From Alloyangia pacifica (GTDB taxonomy: Bacteria; Pseudomonadota; Alphaproteobacteria; Rhodobacterales; Rhodobacteraceae): 64,000 nt of DNA. The notes under the pieces are model-generated. The model searched no databases. It worked only from the letters and a program-made list of their open reading frames with translations, and had not been told where the DNA came from. Within the stretch, counting starts at the first letter, position 1. Each line of letters begins with the position of its first letter. The position numbers and the translations under genes were made by a program. Below are positions 27,799 through 36,726 of this stretch, in pieces. The stretch spans positions 62,001-126,000 of the forward strand of contig NZ_JAIVKX010000004.1 of assembly GCF_020524285.1 (NCBI RefSeq). The letters are read 5' to 3'.

Positions 27799-27857
27799 GG
27801 TGCCGCCCAGCGCGGGCGGCACCTCTGCACGACCTTCCCGGCCACACCGGCCGGGAG
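27799..27857 (+). promoter_or_regulatory. Two intercistronic hairpins after the binding-protein gene
   Basis: The first is a perfect 10-bp stem GGTGCCGCCC / GGGCGGCACC eight bases after the stop. The second is CCCGGCC / GGCCGGG with a short loop. Neither has a T-run. Hairpins at this position often stabilise the binding-protein message or cause partial termination, giving more binding protein than permease (inference). Confidence 0.6.
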
Positions 27858-27876
27858 CCCCATTTCGGAGCTCTGA

Positions 27877-28752
27877 ATGACACTTCTCTTTGCCGCCCTC
27901 CTCACCGGGCTCGGACTTGGCGCCATGTACGGGCTGATCGCGCTCGGCTTCCAGATCACCCACTCGGTCTGCAGCCGGGTGAATTTCGCCCAAGGGTCCA
28001 TGGTGATGCTGGGCTCGGTGCTCGGCTACGTGCTGACCCAGCGCGCGGGACTGCCGGTGATCCTCGCCTACCCGCTGGCGCTGCTGGGATGCGCGGCGAT
28101 GGGTGTCATCGTCGAATTCTGCCTCATCCGCCCCTTCGCCATCCGCGGCAACGACGGCTGGCTGATGGCGACGGTGGCGGGCGGCATCCTGCTGGACAAT
28201 GCGGTGCTCTTCACCTTCGGCAACGAACCGCGCAGCCTGCCCTCGCCGCTGGTCGAGACGAGCTGGCAGATCCTCGGCACCGGGGTCTACCCGCAGCAGG
28301 TGCTGATCCCGCTGGTGGCGATTGCCGTGGCCTTTGCGCTGCAGATGCTCTTCCGCCGGACCCGGCAGGGCCGCGCCTTGCTGGCGGTGGTGCAGAACCC
28401 CGAGGCCGCGCGTCTGATGGGCATCAACACCACCGTGATGATCTCGGGCTCCTTCGCGTTGTCCTCGATGCTGGCGGGGGCGGCGGGCCTGCTGATCGCG
28501 CCGCTCTTCTCGGTGCATTCGGACATGGGCACGCTCTTCGGCATCAAGGCCTTTGCCGTCGCCATCCTCGGCGGCATGACTTCGGCCTGGGGCGTGATGA
28601 TCGCGGGCTTCCTCTACGGGTTGGTCGAGGCGCTGGTCACAACCTTCCTCGGCTCCTCCTACACCTACATCGTCGTCTTCGCGCTGCTGATCGCGGTGCT
28701 GGCGATCAAGCCGAGTGGCCTGTTCGGCGCGGCCAAGCTGCGGAAGGTGTGA
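27877..28752 (+). CDS. Branched-chain-type ABC importer permease (LivH-like)
   Basis: 291 residues, about eight membrane helices. The N-terminus (LLTGLGLGAMYGLIALGFQI) and VNFAQGSMVMLGS are LivH signatures. The EAA-like coupling loop falls around ARLMGINTTVMI. It forms the transmembrane channel with the LivM part of the next protein. Its stop codon is 4 bp before the start of the fused gene. Confidence 0.92.
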   Translation: MTLLFAALLTGLGLGAMYGLIALGFQITHSVCSRVNFAQGSMVMLGSVLGYVLTQRAGLPVILAYPLALLGCAAMGVIVEFCLIRPFAIRGNDGWLMATVAGGILLDNAVLFTFGNEPRSLPSPLVETSWQILGTGVYPQQVLIPLVAIAVAFALQMLFRRTRQGRALLAVVQNPEAARLMGINTTVMISGSFALSSMLAGAAGLLIAPLFSVHSDMGTLFGIKAFAVAILGGMTSAWGVMIAGFLYGLVEALVTTFLGSSYTYIVVFALLIAVLAIKPSGLFGAAKLRKV

Positions 28753-28756
28753 ATCC

Positions 28757-31273
28757 ATGCGCCTGACAGACACCCGCCTTCTCGATCTCGCCATCCTCGC
28801 CCTCACCGCCGCCGCACTGGCGGGACTGGGGCTCGTGGGCGGCTACACGCAATTCGTCTTCGGCCTTGTCGCCATCTGGACCATCCTCTGTACCGGGCTG
28901 AACGTGCTCTTCGGCCTGACCGGGCTGGTCTCGCTGGGACAGGTCGGCTTCTTCGCCATCGGCGCCTATGCCCATGCGATCCTGATGCAGGCCGGGCTGA
29001 GCTTCTGGCTCGCCCCCCCCCTGGGCACGCTGATCGCCGCTGCCGTGGGCTGCCTGCTGGCGGTGCCTGCCGTGCGCATGGCTGGGCCGTTCCTTGCCAT
29101 GGTGACCATTGCCTTCGCCTTCATCGTCGAACACCTTGCCATCGAGTGGCGCGGCCTGACCGGTGGGCAGAACGGGCTGATGGGGTTCGACGCGCCCTCG
29201 CTCTTCGGCGTGACCTTCGGCGAGCGCGAGCTGGTGATGCTGGCCATCGTGCTCGCGGGTCTCCTGCTGCTCGGCTACCGCAGGCTTACGGCAAGCGGCT
29301 GGGGCATGGCCATGGCGGCGCTGCGCGACCAGGAGATCGCCGCGAGCTCGCTAGGCTTCAATCCCTTCCTCACCAAGCTCTCGGCCTTTGCCATTGCGGC
29401 GGGCACGGCGGGGCTGGCAGGCGGGCTCTTTGCCTCGCTCATGCAGTTCATCGCCCCGAGCAACTTCATGCTCTCGCAATCGATCCTCTTCCTCTTCGCC
29501 GTCATCCTCGGCGGCGCGGGCACAGTGCTCGGCCCGGTGGTCGGCGCCGCGATTGTCGTCTTCCTCCCCGAGGCGCTCTCGGACATGGCCGAATACCGGC
29601 TGCTGGTCTTCGGGGCGCTGCTGGTGGCCGTGTTGCTGATTGCCCCGCGCGGGGTGGTCGGAACCATCGCCGCCTTCCTGCCCCGCCGGGAAACCAGGGC
29701 ACGGGCCTCCGATCAGGAAACGGCCCTGCGCTTCATCACCCCCGAGGCGCCCCGCCCGCTCACGGTCAGCGATCTCGGCATCACCTTCGGGGGCGTGAAG
29801 GCCGTGGCGGGGGCGAGCTTCACCGCCGCGCCGGGCGAGGTCACCTCGGTCATCGGACCCAATGGTGCGGGCAAGACCACGCTTCTCAACATGATCTCGG
29901 GCTTCTACACCCCCGGCAGCGGCCGCATCGAGACCGCCGGGACCGAGATCGCCGGCTGGCCGATGCACGCCACGGCGCGGCTCGGCGTCGCGCGCACCTT
30001 CCAGGCGACCCGGCTCTTCGGCTCGCTGGGCGCCGAGGCGAACGTGATCTCCGCCTTCCCAAAGGGTCGGTTCGGTGCGCCCTTCGCAACGCTGGCCAAT
30101 GAGGACCGCCGCGCCCTTGCACTGGGACTGCTAGAGCTGGTGGGCTTCACCGGCGATCCCGCCACCCCTGCCGCCGACTTGCCCCACGTCGACCGCCGCC
30201 TCGTCGAGATCGCCCGCGCTCTGGCGCTGCGCCCGCACGTGCTGCTGCTCGACGAGCCCGCCGCCGGGTTGATGCATGCCGACAAGTTGGCGCTTGCCGC
30301 GCTGCTGCGGCGGATCGCCGACCTCGGCATCGCGGTGGTGCTGGTCGAGCATGACATGGACATGGTGATGGGCATCTCGGACCGCATCCTCGCCATGGAT
30401 GCGGGCGTGCCCATCGCCTTCGACACACCCGAGCGCATCCGTGCCAACCCGCAGGTCATCGCCGCCTATCTCGGCGAGGGCACGCTGCAGGCACCGCCGC
30501 GCACGCTCGCCTTCGAACCCGGCGCGATGGACACGCTGATCACCCGCGATCTGCGTGCGGGCTACGGCGCCGCCGACGTGCTGCAGGGGCTGAACATCCG
30601 TGTCCGGCGCGGCGAACTGGTGGCGCTGCTCGGGGCCAACGGCGCCGGCAAGTCGACCTTCCTCAAGGTGCTGTCCGGGCTGCTCGCCCCCAGCGGCGGG
30701 CAGGTGCTGATGAACGACGAATACGTGCAGGGGCTGGCGCCGCACCGGATGGTCGAGCACGGGCTGGCGCTGGTGCCCGAGGGGCGGCAGGTCTTTCCCG
30801 AGCTGACCGTGGCGCAGAACATCGAGCTGGGCGTCTACCGGCGCAAGACCCGCCCTGCCCCCGAGGAACTGGAGGCCATCCTGCGGCGCTTCCCGCGCCT
30901 TCGCGAGCGGCTGGACACGCCCGCCGGGCTGCTCTCGGGCGGCGAGCAGCAGATGATGGCCATCGCGCGCGGGCTCATGGCCTCGCCGAAGCTGCTGCTG
31001 CTCGACGAGCCGTCGCTGGGTCTTGCACCCGCGATGACCGAGGAGCTCTACCGCATCCTCGCCGAGCTGCGCGACGACGGGATCACCATCCTGCTGGTCG
31101 ATCAGATGGCAACGCTGGCGCTGGCCGTGGCCGACCGGGGCTACGTGCTGGAACAGGGCCGCGTGGTGGCGGAAGGCAGCGCCGAGGAACTGCGCCGTGA
31201 CACGGCGCTGATCGAGGCCTATCTCGGCCAGGGGGAGGCCCGCGAAGACAGGCAGGCAGAAGCAGCACAATGA
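28757..31273 (+). CDS. Fused LivM permease - LivG ATPase - LivF ATPase
   Basis: 838 residues in one uninterrupted frame. Residues ~1-310 are a LivM-like permease (TGLVSLGQVGFFAIGAYAHA). Residues ~325-580 are a LivG-like ATPase with Walker A GPNGAGKTT at ~367 and Walker B LLLDEPAAGLM. Residues ~590-820 are a LivF-like ATPase with Walker A GANGAGKST at ~626, signature LSGGEQQMM and Walker B LLLLDEPSLGLAP. Three normally separate importer subunits are therefore one chain. In the LivG part the signature position reads LPHVDRRL, so the usual Gly/Gln of the signature is missing. In the LivF H-region VEQ is replaced by VDQ. The stop overlaps the amidohydrolase start (ATGA). Confidence 0.9.
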   Translation: MRLTDTRLLDLAILALTAAALAGLGLVGGYTQFVFGLVAIWTILCTGLNVLFGLTGLVSLGQVGFFAIGAYAHAILMQAGLSFWLAPPLGTLIAAAVGCLLAVPAVRMAGPFLAMVTIAFAFIVEHLAIEWRGLTGGQNGLMGFDAPSLFGVTFGERELVMLAIVLAGLLLLGYRRLTASGWGMAMAALRDQEIAASSLGFNPFLTKLSAFAIAAGTAGLAGGLFASLMQFIAPSNFMLSQSILFLFAVILGGAGTVLGPVVGAAIVVFLPEALSDMAEYRLLVFGALLVAVLLIAPRGVVGTIAAFLPRRETRARASDQETALRFITPEAPRPLTVSDLGITFGGVKAVAGASFTAAPGEVTSVIGPNGAGKTTLLNMISGFYTPGSGRIETAGTEIAGWPMHATARLGVARTFQATRLFGSLGAEANVISAFPKGRFGAPFATLANEDRRALALGLLELVGFTGDPATPAADLPHVDRRLVEIARALALRPHVLLLDEPAAGLMHADKLALAALLRRIADLGIAVVLVEHDMDMVMGISDRILAMDAGVPIAFDTPERIRANPQVIAAYLGEGTLQAPPRTLAFEPGAMDTLITRDLRAGYGAADVLQGLNIRVRRGELVALLGANGAGKSTFLKVLSGLLAPSGGQVLMNDEYVQGLAPHRMVEHGLALVPEGRQVFPELTVAQNIELGVYRRKTRPAPEELEAILRRFPRLRERLDTPAGLLSGGEQQMMAIARGLMASPKLLLLDEPSLGLAPAMTEELYRILAELRDDGITILLVDQMATLALAVADRGYVLEQGRVVAEGSAEELRRDTALIEAYLGQGEAREDRQAEAAQ

Positions 31274-32493
31274 CACTCGATCTCATCATCCGCGGGGCGC
31301 GTCTGTCGGACGGCGCCGCCCCGGTGGACATCGGCGTGGCGCAAGGGCGCATCGCGACGATCACGCCCAACATCGCCAGCGACGCCCCATCGCTCGATGC
31401 CAGTGGAGGCATGATCTTCCGCGGCTTCGCCGACAGCCACCTGCACCTCGACAAGGCCTGCATGCTCGAGCGGGCGGTGAACCGGACCGGCGACCTGAAG
31501 GGCGCGCTGGCCGCGGTGACTGCTGCCAAAAAGGACTTCACCACCGAAGACGTCTATGCCCGCGGCGCGCGGGTGCTGGAGCAGGCCATCGGCCAGGGCA
31601 CCACGCTCATCCGCACGCAGGTCGAGATCGACCCGGTGATCGGGCTGGCGGGGTTCGAGGCGGTGAAGCAACTCAAGGCCGACTACGCCTGGGCGCTCGA
31701 CCTGCAGATCTGCGTCTTCCCCCAGGAGGGCCTGCTGAACTACCCCGGCACCGAGGAACTGCTCCGCGCCGCGCTCGAAGGCGGCGCGGACCTGCTTGGC
31801 GGCTGCCCCTATACGGACACCGACCCCGAGGGGCATATCGCCCTACTCTTCGCCATGGCGCGGGAGTTCGACGTGGACCTCGACTTCCACCTCGATTTCG
31901 ACCTCGACACCAGCTGGCGGCACCTCGACGAGGTGGCGCGGCAGACCATCGCGCATGGCATGCAGGGCCGCGTGGCGATCGGCCATGTGACCAAGCTGTC
32001 GATGCTGCCCCCGGACGCGCTGGAACAGAGCGTGGCGCTGCTGAAGGGCGCCGGGATCGCGCTGACCGTGCTGCCGGCGACGGACCTCTTCATCACGGGG
32101 CGGGAGCATGACCACGCGGTGCCGAGGGGCGTGGCCCCTGCGCACCGCTTCCACGCGGGCGGCGTCTGCTGCACCGTGGCGACCAACAACGTGCTGAACC
32201 CCTTCACCCCCTACGGGGACTGCTCGCTGCCACGGATGGCGAACCTCTTTGCCAATGTGGCGCAGCTGGGCGGCCCCGAAGAGCTGGCCGCCTGCTTTGC
32301 GATGGTGAGCAGCGATCCCTTCCGGCTGCTCGGCGTCTCGGACCGGATCGAGGTCGGCGTTCCCGCCGACCTGGTTCTGCTGCCCTGCGAGAGCCGCGCC
32401 GCCGCCGTGGCCGAGATCAGGCGCCCGGTCTGGGGGATGCGGGCCGGAAGGATGACGTTCGAGGCGCCCGCACCGAGGATCTTGCGCCCCTAG
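31270..32493 (+). CDS. Cytosine-deaminase-like amidohydrolase
   Basis: 407 residues. The N-terminal metal motif FADSHLHLDKA (HxH) lies near residues 55-65, a second histidine site is DFHLDFDLD, then IGHVTKLS. This is the cytosine deaminase/CodA-like branch of the amidohydrolase superfamily, which hydrolyses cyclic amidines or amides using one metal. It is translationally coupled to the importer, so its substrate is most likely what the importer brings in. The exact compound (a pyrimidine, triazine, hydantoin or other) cannot be read from sequence. Confidence 0.85.
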   Translation: MTLDLIIRGARLSDGAAPVDIGVAQGRIATITPNIASDAPSLDASGGMIFRGFADSHLHLDKACMLERAVNRTGDLKGALAAVTAAKKDFTTEDVYARGARVLEQAIGQGTTLIRTQVEIDPVIGLAGFEAVKQLKADYAWALDLQICVFPQEGLLNYPGTEELLRAALEGGADLLGGCPYTDTDPEGHIALLFAMAREFDVDLDFHLDFDLDTSWRHLDEVARQTIAHGMQGRVAIGHVTKLSMLPPDALEQSVALLKGAGIALTVLPATDLFITGREHDHAVPRGVAPAHRFHAGGVCCTVATNNVLNPFTPYGDCSLPRMANLFANVAQLGGPEELAACFAMVSSDPFRLLGVSDRIEVGVPADLVLLPCESRAAAVAEIRRPVWGMRAGRMTFEAPAPRILRP

Positions 32494-32537
32494 CACGCAG
32501 GGCAGACCCGCCGAAATCAAACCCAAGGCGCCGGGCG

Positions 32538-32572
32538 AGCGCCAGCCCGTTCCGGCGGGCTGGCGCTTTTTC
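32538..32572 (+). terminator. Intrinsic terminator after the importer/amidohydrolase operon
   Basis: GCGCCAGCCCG / CGGGCTGGCGC form an 11-bp perfect stem with a 6-base loop, followed by TTTTT. The stem is nearly the same as that of the terminator after metF. Confidence 0.92.
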
Positions 32573-32803
32573 ATCCTCCCGCGCCGCAGCACCGCCGTCC
32601 GGATTTGGCTGGCATAGAGCGCAAACCTCAACCGTCGCAGCGCCACCCCACGGGCCGCCCCTCGCCCGACTCCCGCTGCACATGCCGGCACGCGCCCCTC
32701 CCCGCCGCTTGACACCCCCTCCCCCGAGGGTCACAAGGCGGCACGACACATAACCCGCAACCGGGCGTTCCGTGGGCGCCAGACCGACGAGGAGACTAGG
32801 CCG
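32573..32803. other. Leader region of thrS
   Basis: About 230 bp with no gene. It must contain the thrS promoter. A TTGACA hexamer at 32709 is a possible -35, but no good -10 stands at the right distance. No T-box or other known leader RNA is seen. Confidence 0.4.
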
Positions 32804-34750
32804 ATGAGCCAGATTTCCCTGACATTCCCCGATGGCAATGCGCGCGAGTTCGACAAGGGCGTGACCCCTGCCGACGTGGCCGCAGCCATTTCCAAGAGCC
32901 TTTCGAAAAAGGCCATTTCCGCCACCGTGAACGGCGCGCATTGGGACCTGCAATGGCCCATCGACGCCGACAGCACGATCGCGATCCACACCCTGCAGGA
33001 CGAGGAGCAGGCGCTCGAGCTGATCCGTCACGACCTCGCGCACGTGATGGCCCGCGCCGTGCAGGAGATCTGGCCCGACACCAAGGTCACCATCGGCCCG
33101 GTGACGGAATACGGCTGGTTCTACGACTTCGACCGCGCCGAAGCCTTCACCCCCGAAGACCTCGGCCAGATCGAGGCGAAGATGAAAGAGATCATCAACG
33201 CCCGCGACGAGGTGAAGACCGAGATCTGGGACCGCGAGCGCGCCCGCAAGTTCTACGAGTACGGCGGCGAGCCCTACAAGGTCGAGCTGGTGGACCGGAT
33301 CCCCGCCGAGGCGCCGATCCGCATGTACTGGCATGGCGAGTGGCAGGATCTCTGCCGCGGTCCGCACCTGCAGAACACCGGCCAGCTGCCGTCGGACGCC
33401 TTCAAGCTGATGGGCGTCTCGGGCGCCTACTGGTTCGGCGACACCTCGCGCCCGATGCTGCAGCGGATCACCGGCGTGGCCTTCCGCAACCGCGACGAGC
33501 TGAAGAAATACCTCAACTTCCTCGAGGAAGCGGCGAAGCGCGACCACCGGAAGCTGGGCCGCGAGATGGATCTGTTCCACCTCCAGCCGGAAGCGCCGGG
33601 GCAGATCTTCTGGCATCCCAACGGCTGGAAGATCTACACCACGCTGCAGGACTACATGCGCCGCCGCCAGGAGCGTGACGGCTATGTCGAGGTGAACACG
33701 CCGCAGGTCGTCGACCGCAAGCTCTGGGAAAAGTCCGGGCACTGGGACAACTACCAGGAGAACATGTTCATCGTCGAAGTCGACGAGGAGCATGCCCGCG
33801 AGAAGGCGATCAACGCGCTCAAGCCGATGAACTGCCCGTGCCACGTGCAGGTGTTCAATCAGGGCCTGAAGTCCTACCGCGACCTGCCGCTGCGCATGGC
33901 CGAGTTCGGCTCGTGCAACCGCTACGAGCCCTCGGGCGCGCTGCACGGCATCATGCGGGTGCGCGGCTTCACCCAGGATGACGCGCATATCTTCTGCACC
34001 GACGACCAGATCGAAGCGGAATCCAAGAAGTTCATCGACTTCCTGGCTTCGATCTACGCCGATCTCGGCTTCGAGAACTGGACGATCAAGCTCTCGACCC
34101 GCCCCGAGAAGCGCGTCGGCTCGGACGAGAGCTGGGACCGCGTCGAGGCGGCGCTCGGCGACGCCTGCAAGGCCGCGGGCTACGACTTCGAGATCCAAGA
34201 GGGCGAAGGCGCCTTCTACGGTCCCAAGCTCGAGTTCACCCTGACCGACGCGATCGGCCGGGACTGGCAGTGCGGCACGCTGCAGGTGGACCCGAACCTG
34301 CCCGAGCGGCTGGACGCGACCTACATCGGCCAGGACGGCGAGAAGCACCGCCCGATCATGCTGCACCGCGCCGTGCTGGGCTCGTTCGAGCGCTTCATCG
34401 GCATCCTGATCGAGGAAAACTCTGGCAAGCTGCCGTTCTGGCTGGCGCCGCGCCAGGTGGTGGTCGCCTCGATCACCTCCGAGGCGGATGACTACGTTCA
34501 CGAAGTCGTCGCCGCGCTGAAGGCCGCCGGCGTCCGCGCCGAGGCCGATACGCGCAACGAGAAGATCAACTACAAGGTGCGCGAGCACTCGGTGGGCAAG
34601 GTGCCGGTGATCCTCGCCGTCGGCCACCGCGAGGTCGAGGAGCGCACCGTCACCGTGCGCCGCCTCGGCGAGAAGCAGACCGCGGTGCAGAGCCTCGACG
34701 AGATCGTCGCGGCGCTGTCGTTGGATGCCACCGCGCCCGACCTGCGCTGA
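32804..34750 (+). CDS. thrS: Threonyl-tRNA synthetase
   Basis: 648 residues, the normal full bacterial length. The order is an N-terminal TGS domain ([19 protein letters not shown]), then the editing SAD domain ([20 protein letters not shown] region), then the class II catalytic core with [10 protein letters not shown] (motif 2 region with a zinc Cys) and a motif 3 region near [13 protein letters not shown]. It ends in the anticodon-binding domain. It charges tRNA-Thr and edits mis-serylated tRNA. GAGGAG precedes the ATG, and a strong terminator follows. Confidence 0.97.
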   Translation: MSQISLTFPDGNAREFDKGVTPADVAAAISKSLSKKAISATVNGAHWDLQWPIDADSTIAIHTLQDEEQALELIRHDLAHVMARAVQEIWPDTKVTIGPVTEYGWFYDFDRAEAFTPEDLGQIEAKMKEIINARDEVKTEIWDRERARKFYEYGGEPYKVELVDRIPAEAPIRMYWHGEWQDLCRGPHLQNTGQLPSDAFKLMGVSGAYWFGDTSRPMLQRITGVAFRNRDELKKYLNFLEEAAKRDHRKLGREMDLFHLQPEAPGQIFWHPNGWKIYTTLQDYMRRRQERDGYVEVNTPQVVDRKLWEKSGHWDNYQENMFIVEVDEEHAREKAINALKPMNCPCHVQVFNQGLKSYRDLPLRMAEFGSCNRYEPSGALHGIMRVRGFTQDDAHIFCTDDQIEAESKKFIDFLASIYADLGFENWTIKLSTRPEKRVGSDESWDRVEAALGDACKAAGYDFEIQEGEGAFYGPKLEFTLTDAIGRDWQCGTLQVDPNLPERLDATYIGQDGEKHRPIMLHRAVLGSFERFIGILIEENSGKLPFWLAPRQVVVASITSEADDYVHEVVAALKAAGVRAEADTRNEKINYKVREHSVGKVPVILAVGHREVEERTVTVRRLGEKQTAVQSLDEIVAALSLDATAPDLR

Positions 34751-34768
34751 CGGCAGCCTTCTGAACAT

Positions 34769-34804
34769 GAGAAAGCCCCGGACCATGGTCCGGGGCTTTC
34801 TCTT
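34769..34804 (+). terminator. Intrinsic terminator after thrS
   Basis: GAGAAAGCCCCGGACC / GGTCCGGGGCTTTCTC is a perfect 16-bp palindromic stem whose 3' half ends in a T-rich segment. It can act for both thrS and the convergent arsC-like gene. Confidence 0.92.
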
Positions 34805-34837
34805 TGCGTTCCCCTTGATCGGCGGGAAGTGATCGCC

Positions 34838-35152
34838 TCACCCGGCCAGCGCAGCCTGCACATCCTTGGTCCAGCCGAGATACATGCTCTCGCCGTCCAG
34901 GATCAGCGGCCGTTTCATCAGCGTCGGGTGGTCCGCCAGCAGCTCCGGTGCCGGGCGCGCGCGCTGCGCGTCGTCTAGCTCGCGCCAGGTCGTCGAGCGC
35001 GTGTTCACCAGCTTGTCGCCGAATTCGGCCAGCGCCTTTTCAATCACCTCGCCCGGCACGCCATCGGCGCGTACGTCGAGAAATTCCGCATCGGGCAGCG
35101 CTTTCAACGCTTTCCGGCAGGTATCGCATGTCTTTAGCCCGTAAATCCGCAT
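34838..35152 (-). CDS. ArsC/Spx-family thioredoxin-fold protein (YffB-like)
   Basis: 104 residues. It begins MRIYGLKTCDTCRKALKALP, with a CxxC at residues 9-12, and contains KRPLILDG, the cis-proline region of the ArsC/Spx fold. Such proteins are arsenate reductase relatives, Spx regulators or uncharacterised YffB types. The CxxC and lack of ars neighbours favour YffB-like over true arsenate reductase. GGAG precedes the ATG at 35152. The frame is open further to 35242 without a credible start. Confidence 0.85.
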   Translation of the reverse strand: MRIYGLKTCDTCRKALKALPDAEFLDVRADGVPGEVIEKALAEFGDKLVNTRSTTWRELDDAQRARPAPELLADHPTLMKRPLILDGESMYLGWTKDVQAALAG

Positions 35153-35394
35153 CCGCCATCTCCTTGATCTTTCCGGGCACCATTTATTGCCTAATGCCGC
35201 AAGTGCGAAGCGTTTCTCTTGATTTTTGATGGCACCATGCAACTCTTGACCGGTGACCTTCGATGATCAGACCCGGAAAGCCACGATTTTCCCGCGTTTT
35301 TCACCGGGACCGGCGATCCTCCCCCTGAGAGGCGAATGTGACGGGGCGCCCGTATTTCGGGTAGAAACAGGAAAGTTGGAAGGAGCACGGACAC

Positions 35395-35601
35395 ATGCCG
35401 AACGGCACCGTGAAATGGTTCAATACCACCAAAGGCTACGGCTTCATCGCGCCCGAAGAAGGGGGCAAGGACGTTTTCGTTCATATCTCGGCCGTAGAAC
35501 GCTCGGGCCTCACCGGCCTCGCGGACAATCAGAAAGTGAGCTACGAGCTCAAGGAAGGCCGCGACGGTCGCATGATGGCGTCCGACCTTAAAACACTTTA
35601 A
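35395..35601 (+). CDS. Cold-shock protein (CspA family)
   Basis: 68 residues, a single cold-shock domain with RNP1 KGYGFIAPEE and RNP2 VFVHIS. It binds single-stranded RNA and melts secondary structure. AAGGAG lies just before the ATG. The 240-bp upstream gap leaves room for the long structured 5' leader that csp messages often have, though no specific element is recognised. Confidence 0.95.
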   Translation: MPNGTVKWFNTTKGYGFIAPEEGGKDVFVHISAVERSGLTGLADNQKVSYELKEGRDGRMMASDLKTL

Positions 35602-35621
35602 AAACATATAGATAAATTTGA

Positions 35622-35649
35622 CGACCCTACCCCCATTCGGGGTCGGGTC
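35622..35649 (+). terminator. Hairpin downstream of cspA
   Basis: GACCC-ACCCC and GGGGT-GGGTC pair with one mismatch around an ATTC loop, 20 bp after the stop. There is no T-run, so the termination strength is uncertain. Confidence 0.5.
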
Positions 35650-35722
35650 CGACAGACTTGTCTGAACTCGCCAGTCCGTCAGGATTTGGCGCGTTTCGGC
35701 GTTTGTCCCGGCGCCTGGCAGC

Positions 35723-36628
35723 CTATTGCGTCTGCAGCCGCCGTGCCTCCTGTCCGGCGAGACGGATCAGATCCATCATGAAGGGCTTCTCGAGGTCCTC
35801 TGTCCGCGTCGCCGCATAGAGGTGACGGGTGATCCCGGCCTCGGTCAGCGGGCGGGTGATGTAGTCGGAATTGTATTTCACCTCGCGCACCACCCAGTCG
35901 GGCAGAACGGCAACGCCGCGATTGGACGCAACCAATAGCAGAATCACCGCGGTGAGCTCGACTTGGCGAATCGCCGCCGGTTCGACCTTCGCCGGGGTCA
36001 GCAATTGCGAGAAGACATCGAGCCGCGCCCGGTCCACCGGATAGGTGATCAGCGTCTCGCCCCGGAAGTCCTGCGCATCGATCCAGGGTTTCTCGGCCAG
36101 CGGATGCGAGGCGGAGGCGACGAAGACCGGGTGATATTCGAACAGCGGGGTGAAGGTGACCCCCGGCAAATCCTCCGGATCGGAGGAGATCACCACGTCC
36201 ACCTCCTCCTTCATCAGCGCCGGCAGCGCGTCGAAGGCGAGGCCCGGCCGGATGTCGACGTCGACGTCGCCCCAGCTTTTGCGAAAAGCCTCCAGCACCG
36301 GAAAAAGCCATTCGAAACAGGCATGACACTCGATGGCGATGTGCAGCCGCCCGACCGATCCCTTGCGCAGCCCGTCGAACTCGGCCATCGCCGCCTCGAC
36401 CTGCGGCAGCACCTGCTCCGCCAGCCGAAGCAGCCGCAGCCCCGCCGGCGAGAGCTTCATCGGCTTCGAGCGGCGCACGAACAGCTCGACCCCGGCCTGG
36501 TCCTCGAGCCCCTTGATCTGGTGAGACAGGGCAGATTGCGTTATGTTCAGCTGATCGGCGGCACGCGCGAGCCCTCCGGCCTCGTGGATGGCCTTGATCG
36601 TGCGCAGATGACGAAACTCGATGTGCAT
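35723..36628 (-). CDS. metR: MetR-like LysR regulator of methionine biosynthesis
   Basis: 301 residues. The N-terminal LysR HTH (MHIEFRHLRTIKAIHEAGGL, then LNITQSALSHQIKGLE) precedes a co-inducer domain (AIECHACFEWLFPVL, FEYHPVFVAS). AIECHACFEWL is typical of MetR, which senses homocysteine. It diverges from metF over 98 bp that contain a perfect LysR-type palindrome. The ATG at 36628 is chosen because the family begins at MHIEFRHL. Confidence 0.9.
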   Translation of the reverse strand: MHIEFRHLRTIKAIHEAGGLARAADQLNITQSALSHQIKGLEDQAGVELFVRRSKPMKLSPAGLRLLRLAEQVLPQVEAAMAEFDGLRKGSVGRLHIAIECHACFEWLFPVLEAFRKSWGDVDVDIRPGLAFDALPALMKEEVDVVISSDPEDLPGVTFTPLFEYHPVFVASASHPLAEKPWIDAQDFRGETLITYPVDRARLDVFSQLLTPAKVEPAAIRQVELTAVILLLVASNRGVAVLPDWVVREVKYNSDYITRPLTEAGITRHLYAATRTEDLEKPFMMDLIRLAGQEARRLQTQ

Positions 36629-36662
36629 CCTAGTGTTCGCCTCATGTTGTTCTTGAGAAGTA

Positions 36663-36675
36663 TGAGTTTGTCTCA
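36663..36675. promoter_or_regulatory. Putative MetR operator
   Basis: TGAG-TTTGT-CTCA is a perfect inverted repeat with T-N11-A geometry, midway between the divergent metR and metF starts. It follows the MetR consensus TGAA-N5-TTCA with one change in each arm. Its position fits autoregulation plus metF activation. Confidence 0.6.
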
Positions 36676-36726
36676 CAATGGCTCATGTGTCACAAGGACC
36701 GAAATCCAAACTCGGAGTCCCGGCCA

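Noticed and set aside
32709-32714. TTGACA as the thrS -35 box
   Set aside because: No acceptable -10 hexamer at 16-18 bp; a six-base match in GC-rich DNA is not enough.
32417-34786. 789-residue open frame opposite thrS
   Set aside because: Antisense shadow of a complete threonyl-tRNA synthetase.
34838-35152. True arsenate reductase ArsC
   Set aside because: The CxxC at the N-terminus and absence of any ars gene fit YffB/Spx-like proteins better.
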